Shown here piece after piece: positions 59,842 to 64,000 of a stretch of DNA of 64,000 nucleotides. The position numbers were made by a program, and so were the translations under genes. Where the stretch lies: the NCBI RefSeq assembly GCF_019710575.1, contig NZ_JAHWFK010000033.1, forward strand, positions 62,001 to 126,000. Reading direction: 5' to 3'. Position 1 is the stretch's first letter; every line of letters starts with the position of its first letter. The notes under the pieces are model-generated. The model did not search any database and was not told the DNA's origin. It saw only the letters and a list, made by a program, of their open reading frames with translations. Origin of the DNA: Paractinoplanes polyasparticus (GTDB lineage: Bacteria > Actinomycetota > Actinomycetes > Mycobacteriales > Micromonosporaceae).

Positions 59842-61164
59842 TCAGCTCAGGTAGCCCAGCTCCGGCAGCTTTTCCTGGTAGGCGTCGATGAGCCGGCGCG
59901 CCACCGGCACCGAGTCGATTAGGGGGTGGGCGGCCATCGCCCGCACGGCCAGCACCCGGGATCCCGTCTCGGCCGCGGTCAGCACGGCCCGGTCGGTGGC
60001 CTTGATGCGCCGCACCAGCTCGACGCCGTGCGACGGCAACCCGCCCGACGGCAGCGGCCTCGCCCCGGACCCGTCGACCACGCACGGCACCTCGACCACG
60101 GCGTCGTCGTCCAGGTCGGCCAGCGTGCCCCGGTTGCGGACGTTCAGGATCAGCTCCTGCCGCGCGTCCTGGGCGATGGCCAGCATCAACGCCAGGGCGA
60201 CGTCCTCGTAACCGCCGCCCTCGGCGTCGTCGCGCTCGCCGAGGCCCTCCATCGCCATGTACGTCGCATCCCGCTGACGACGCACGGCGTCCCAGGCCTC
60301 GTACGCGTCGCCCTCGGTCGTGGTCAGCATGTCGTAGCAGTCCCGTTGCTGGCGAAGCAGGAACTCGCCGCGGGTTTCCCCGGCCGCCAGCGAAGCCCGC
60401 ACGACTGCCTCGTTGTCGTAGTAGTAGTGCAGGTACTCGTTCGGCACGGCGCCGAGCGACCGGAGCCGATCCGCACCGAAGAGCCGTCCTTCCTCGAAGG
60501 ACTCGAGGGCGGGCGAGGCCAACAGCTGCGGGAGCAGGTCACGCTTCCCTTCCCGTACGGCGGTCAGCCAGCCCAAGTGGTTCAGGCCGGCGTACTCGAC
60601 AGTCGCCGTTCCCCGCGTCAGCCCAAGTGCGCGCACCACCCGCCTGGCCAGCGCGGAGGGCGAGTCACAGATGCCGATCACCCGGTCGCCCAGGAACTCC
60701 GCCATCGCCTCGGTCACCAGCCCGGCCGGGTTCGTGAAGTTGATGACCCAGGCGTCCGGCGCGACCAGGCTGATCCGCCGGGCGATGGCCCGCGCGACCG
60801 GTACCGTCCGCAGCCCGTACGCGATGCCGCCGGCCCCGACCGTCTCCTGCCCCAGCACGCCCTCGCCGAGGGCGACCCGCTCGTCGATCACGCGCCCCTC
60901 GAGCCCGTGCACCCGGATCGCGCTGAAGACGAAGTCGGCCCCGGTCAGCGCCTCGGTCAGGTCGGTCGTGGCCTCGACCGAGGGCGCGCCGACGGCCCCG
61001 CCGGCCTGGTCGCGCAGCACCCGCCCGATCGCGGTCAGCCGCGAGCCGTCGACGTCGTGCAGCACGACCTCGGAGATCGGCGAGTCGCCGTTGAGCAGCG
61101 CGCCGTAGACGAGGGGCACCCGGAATCCGCCACCGCCCAGGACGACCAGTCGCTTACCGGGCAT
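59842..61164 (-). CDS. Glycoside hydrolase family 4, 6-phospho-beta-glucosidase-like
   Basis: A 440-residue NAD- and metal-dependent glycosidase. Evidence is the N-terminal dinucleotide motif VVLGGGGFRVPLVYG, FVFSAIRVHGLEGRVIDERVALGEGVLGQETVGAGG, WVINFTNPAGLVTEAM, the metal/substrate Cys-type GICDSP and His in YAGLNHLGW. GH4 enzymes cleave 6-phosphorylated disaccharides by a redox-assisted elimination. The closest pattern is CelF/LicH-like 6-phospho-beta-glucosidases. It overlaps the PfkB kinase gene by 11 bp, suggesting joint action on phosphorylated sugars. No PTS gene is visible in the window. Confidence 0.94.
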   Translation of the reverse strand: MPGKRLVVLGGGGFRVPLVYGALLNGDSPISEVVLHDVDGSRLTAIGRVLRDQAGGAVGAPSVEATTDLTEALTGADFVFSAIRVHGLEGRVIDERVALGEGVLGQETVGAGGIAYGLRTVPVARAIARRISLVAPDAWVINFTNPAGLVTEAMAEFLGDRVIGICDSPSALARRVVRALGLTRGTATVEYAGLNHLGWLTAVREGKRDLLPQLLASPALESFEEGRLFGADRLRSLGAVPNEYLHYYYDNEAVVRASLAAGETRGEFLLRQQRDCYDMLTTTEGDAYEAWDAVRRQRDATYMAMEGLGERDDAEGGGYEDVALALMLAIAQDARQELILNVRNRGTLADLDDDAVVEVPCVVDGSGARPLPSGGLPSHGVELVRRIKATDRAVLTAAETGSRVLAVRAMAAHPLIDSVPVARRLIDAYQEKLPELGYLS

Positions 61165-62179
61165 GGGCGTCCGACAGCCGGGCGATCGTGGCGGTCGCGC
61201 GGCGCACCGTGCGCTGCTCGCCGCGGGGAATGACGTCGTCGAGGAAGGCGTACCGTTCCGCCAACGGCGACGACCGGGCGCCGCGCCACCAGTCCGCGAT
61301 GTCGCCCCAACCGGGCGCGGACAGCGACCCCCCGAAGTGCTGCACCGACAGCGCGGCGATCAGGTTGGCGAACGCCAGGCTCTGGGCCAGCGGCCAGTCG
61401 CGCAGGCTGCCCAGGATGAAGCCGGCTGTGAAGACGTCCCCGGCGCCGGTCGGGTCGAGGGCCGGCACCGGTACGGCCGGCACGTGCACGGTCTCGCCGG
61501 TGCGCGCGTCGTGGGCCAGCACCCCGTCGCCGCCGCAGGTCACGACCACGACCGGAGCCAGGCCGGCCAGCTTCTCCAGCGCCGCTGAGGGGGTGGCAGC
61601 CCGCGTGTACTGCATGGCCTCGACCGCGTTGGGCACGAAGGCGTGGCAGTCCTCGAGCATGTCGAGCACCTCGACCGGCCATTCGGCGCTCGCGTCCCAG
61701 CCCACGTCGGCGAAGACCAGCGTCCCCGCCTCCCGGGCCCGGCGCACCCAGGGCAGCCGGTCCTTGGTGAGCGAGACCGAGGCGGCCCGGGCGCCCGGGA
61801 GCTCGCCGACCAGCCCGTCGGCGTTGAGGGGCAGCGGGTGCCCGTGCGTGATCATGCTGCGGTCCCGGTCGTACGCGAGCGAGACGGTGACCGGCAAGTG
61901 GCCGTCGATACGGCGGGACGCGCTCAGGTCGATGTTCTCCTGCCCGCACAGGATGTCGGCGCAGAAATCGCCGTACGCGTCGGTCGCCAGCGCCGTGCCC
62001 AGCCCGGTGCGCAGGCCGAGGCGGGACGCGGCGACGGCAAGGTTGGCGATGCCGCCCGGGCAGGAGCCCATGCCGCGGGCCCACACCTCGGTGCCGGGCT
62101 CGGGAACACCCTCGAGCCCGGTGAAGACGATGTCGAGGAAGACGACACCTGGGACGAACAGGTCCAGTGCCGGGTTCAT
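61154..62179 (-). CDS. PfkB-family carbohydrate kinase
   Basis: A 341-residue ribokinase-fold kinase. The N-terminal sugar-binding glycines are in GSCPGGIANLAVAASRLGLRTGLGTALATDAYGDF. The C-terminal ATP motif and catalytic base are in DPTGAGDVFTAGFILGSLRDW, followed by SVQHFGGSLSAPGW. It phosphorylates a sugar or nucleoside whose identity is not readable. A leaderless -10 box precedes ATG 62179. The 11-bp overlap with the GH4 gene suggests that it supplies or processes the 6-phosphosugar that GH4 uses or releases, which is inference. Confidence 0.93.
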   Translation of the reverse strand: MNPALDLFVPGVVFLDIVFTGLEGVPEPGTEVWARGMGSCPGGIANLAVAASRLGLRTGLGTALATDAYGDFCADILCGQENIDLSASRRIDGHLPVTVSLAYDRDRSMITHGHPLPLNADGLVGELPGARAASVSLTKDRLPWVRRAREAGTLVFADVGWDASAEWPVEVLDMLEDCHAFVPNAVEAMQYTRAATPSAALEKLAGLAPVVVVTCGGDGVLAHDARTGETVHVPAVPVPALDPTGAGDVFTAGFILGSLRDWPLAQSLAFANLIAALSVQHFGGSLSAPGWGDIADWWRGARSSPLAERYAFLDDVIPRGEQRTVRRATATIARLSDAHAR

Positions 62180-62185
62180 CTGGAG

Positions 62186-62191
62186 ATCCTA
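62186..62191 (-). promoter_or_regulatory. Leaderless-type -10 box (TAGGAT) for the PfkB-GH4 pair
   Basis: TAGGAT on the minus strand ends 6 nt before ATG 62179. With the hairpin just upstream, it lets the kinase-GH4 pair be transcribed apart from the xylosidase gene. Confidence 0.5.
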
Positions 62192-62206
62192 TGCCGCACG
62201 ACGGGC

Positions 62207-62241
62207 GGTGGGGCCCGCTGACCAGGGTGGCGAGCCCCACC
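62207..62241 (-). terminator. Hairpin between the GH31 and PfkB genes
   Basis: GGTGGGGC (62207-62214) pairs with GCCCCACC (62234-62241) across a 19-nt loop, 9 nt past the stop at 62250. There is no T-run, so termination is likely partial. Confidence 0.5.
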
Positions 62242-62249
62242 TTGCCGTT

Positions 62250-64000
62250 CTAGCCGGCCACCCAGCTCGCGTCGCCGGCGCCGAGGTCGGCTGCCGCGCC
62301 CCCGATGATCTCCACGCGCCAGGGCAGCGAGGGACCCGAGCGCTCGACCCGGATCGCCGTGCCGTCCCGGGTCACCGTGAACGTGCTCTCGCCGACCCGC
62401 ACGGACGTGCTGCCCTCGGCCGGCTCGAACACCCGCAGCGTCACGCCGTCCGCGTAGTCGTAGTCGGGCCGGTCGGTCCGGTTGCCGATCGGGATGACCG
62501 CACCCGGCCGCACCAGCAACGGCACGCTGCCGAAGCCGTGCGTCTCGTGCACCCAGCCCGGGCCCGCGACGACGTCGCCGGTGAGGAAGCTGGTCCACCG
62601 CCCGGCCGGCACGTAGTAGCTGACCTCGCCACCCTCGCTGAACACCGGCGCCACCAGCAGGTCGCCGCCGAGCAGGTACTGCCGGTCGACGTAGGTCACC
62701 GCCGGGTCGTCCGGGAAACCCAGCATCATCGGGCGCATCACCGGCAGGCCCTGCTCATGGGCCTGACGCGCGGCTTCCCAGAGGTACGGCATGAGGCTGT
62801 ACTTCAGGTGCGTGAAGGAGCGCAGCACCTCGACCGACTCGTCGTCGAACAGCCACGGCACCCGGTAGGAGTGGTTGCCGTGCAGGCGGCTGTGCGACGA
62901 CAGCAACCCGAAGGCGATCCACCGCTTGAAGACGGCCGGGTCGGGCCGCCCCTCGAAGCCGCCGATGTCGTGGCTCCAGAAGCCGAAGCCCGAGCTCATC
63001 AGGGACAGACCGCCGCGCAGGCTCTCGGCCATCGACTCGTACGTCGCGGAGTTGTCGCCACCCCAGTGCACCGGGAACTGCTGGCCGCCGACGGTGGCCG
63101 ACCGCGCGAACAGGACGGCCTCGCCCTCGCCTCGGGCCTCTTTCAGGACGTCGAACACGACCTGGTTGTAGAGCTGCGTGTAGTAGTTGTGCATCCGCTC
63201 GGGGTCGGAGCCGTCGTGCCACACCACATCGGTCGGCACCCGCTCGCCGAAGTCCGACTTGAAGGCGTCGACGCCCATCTCGACCAGGACGGCGAGCTTC
63301 GCCGCGTACCACTCCCGCGCGGCCGGGTTGGTGAAGTCGACCAGCGCCATGCCGGCCTGCCACCTGTCCCACTGCCAGACGTCCCCGTCGGCCTTCTTCA
63401 CGAGATAGCCGTTGGCACGGCCCTCTTCGAACATGGCCGAGCGCTGCGCGATGTACGGGTTGATCCACAGACAGGTCCGCAGGCCGCGGTCGTGCAGCCG
63501 CTTCAGCATGCCCGGCGGGTCGGGGAAGATCGCCGGGTCCCACTCGAAGTCGCACCAGTGGAACTCGCGCATCCAGAAGGTGTCGAAATGGAAGACGCTC
63601 AGCGGCAGATCCCGCTCGGCCATCCCGTCGACGAACGAGGTCACCGTCTCCTCGTCGTACGGCGTGGTGAAGCTCGTCGTCAACCAGAGCCCGAAGGACC
63701 AGGCCGGCGGCAGGGCCGGGCGACCGGTCAGCGCGGTGTACTTGCGCAGGATGTCGGCCGGGGTGGGGCCGTAGATGATCAGGTACGACAGGGTCTGCCC
63801 GGCCACGCTGAACTGGGTGCGCGACACCATCTCGCTGGCCACCTCGAACGACACCCTGCCCGGGTGGTCCACGAGGACGCCGTACCCGCGGTTCGTCAGA
63901 TAGAACGGCACATTCTTGTACGCCAGCTCGCTGCTGGTGCCGCCGTCCTCGTTCCAGATGTCGATGCTCTGGCCGTTCTTCACGTACGGGCCGAAGCGCT
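62250..64000 (-). CDS. GH31 alpha-xylosidase (YicI-like), N-terminus outside the window
   Basis: 583 residues of the C-terminal part are visible, beginning [20 protein letters not shown]. This segment, and [49 protein letters not shown], are typical of YicI. The catalytic nucleophile Asp is in [10 protein letters not shown] (the KxDFGE form favours alpha-xylosidase over alpha-glucosidase). The acid/base Asp is in [13 protein letters not shown]. The C-terminal beta domains end WVAG. It releases xylose from isoprimeverose or xyloglucan fragments. The start lies beyond base 64000. It is the first visible gene of a sugar-use cluster with PfkB and GH4. Confidence 0.95.
   Translation of the reverse strand, partial: RFGPYVKNGQSIDIWNEDGGTSSELAYKNVPFYLTNRGYGVLVDHPGRVSFEVASEMVSRTQFSVAGQTLSYLIIYGPTPADILRKYTALTGRPALPPAWSFGLWLTTSFTTPYDEETVTSFVDGMAERDLPLSVFHFDTFWMREFHWCDFEWDPAIFPDPPGMLKRLHDRGLRTCLWINPYIAQRSAMFEEGRANGYLVKKADGDVWQWDRWQAGMALVDFTNPAAREWYAAKLAVLVEMGVDAFKSDFGERVPTDVVWHDGSDPERMHNYYTQLYNQVVFDVLKEARGEGEAVLFARSATVGGQQFPVHWGGDNSATYESMAESLRGGLSLMSSGFGFWSHDIGGFEGRPDPAVFKRWIAFGLLSSHSRLHGNHSYRVPWLFDDESVEVLRSFTHLKYSLMPYLWEAARQAHEQGLPVMRPMMLGFPDDPAVTYVDRQYLLGGDLLVAPVFSEGGEVSYYVPAGRWTSFLTGDVVAGPGWVHETHGFGSVPLLVRPGAVIPIGNRTDRPDYDYADGVTLRVFEPAEGSTSVRVGESTFTVTRDGTAIRVERSGPSLPWRVEIIGGAAADLGAGDASWVAG

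Overview
The window is high-GC actinobacterial DNA (roughly 70 % G+C by eye, strongly G/C-biased third codon positions, many GTG starts). Several traits fit a motile-spore-forming member of the Micromonosporaceae such as Actinoplanes: a chemosensory operon, c-di-GMP enzymes, an actinobacterial protein O-mannosyltransferase, a RamB-type acetate regulator beside aceA/aceB, and SARP-family remnants. The genus is an inference. I see no rRNA, tRNA, CRISPR array, transposase or prophage.

Layout. 1-6.1 kb: end of a DUF2252 gene, a PPOX-family flavoprotein, a CGNR zinc-finger regulator behind an inverted repeat, protein mannosyltransferase, pirin, and a 39-codon gene with an ideal ribosome site and its own terminator. 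6.7-13.5 kb: one giant, mostly disordered repeat protein of about 2260 residues, convergent with a membrane diguanylate cyclase. 14.6-18.7 kb: a translationally coupled MacA-MacB-like export operon ending in an EamA transporter. 18.8-22.3 kb: L,D-transpeptidase, CAP-domain protein and membrane acyltransferase. 22.3-31.5 kb: a seven-gene chemosensory operon (CheW, CheR-TPR, CheW, MCP, CheA-REC, CheB, triple-receiver histidine kinase) whose parts list matches the Pseudomonas Wsp system, except that the output protein is a histidine kinase rather than a GGDEF regulator. 31.5-42 kb: PGRP amidase, acetyltransferase, FtsX-type ABC transporter divergent from a NarL-type two-component pair, a beta-helix lipoprotein, and the wreck of a SARP-WD40 regulator. 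42-49 kb: a secreted protein, the glyoxylate shunt (aceA-aceB) divergent from ramB, a membrane protein, and a split EAL/DICT pair. 49-59.8 kb: AA10 lytic polysaccharide monooxygenase, a lipoprotein, hydrolase, acetyltransferase, a nitronate monooxygenase relic, mannitol dehydrogenase, two PAP2 phosphatases, and a frameshifted DHA2 efflux pump divergent from a second CGNR regulator. 59.8-64 kb: a carbohydrate operon (GH31 alpha-xylosidase, PfkB kinase, GH4 6-phospho-glycosidase) running off the right edge.

Common threads. At least fourteen genes have a -10-like hexamer ending 6-8 nt before the start codon, mostly with no Shine-Dalgarno sequence, so leaderless transcription looks common here. 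Three regions hold decayed genes: SARP-WD40, nitronate monooxygenase and DHA2 pump. Signalling is dense: chemosensory operon, two-component pair, GGDEF, and EAL with DICT. The best candidate for an under-described system is the Wsp-like operon with its triple-receiver kinase. The second is the giant disordered TPR protein. All calls come from reading the sequence; no database search was run.
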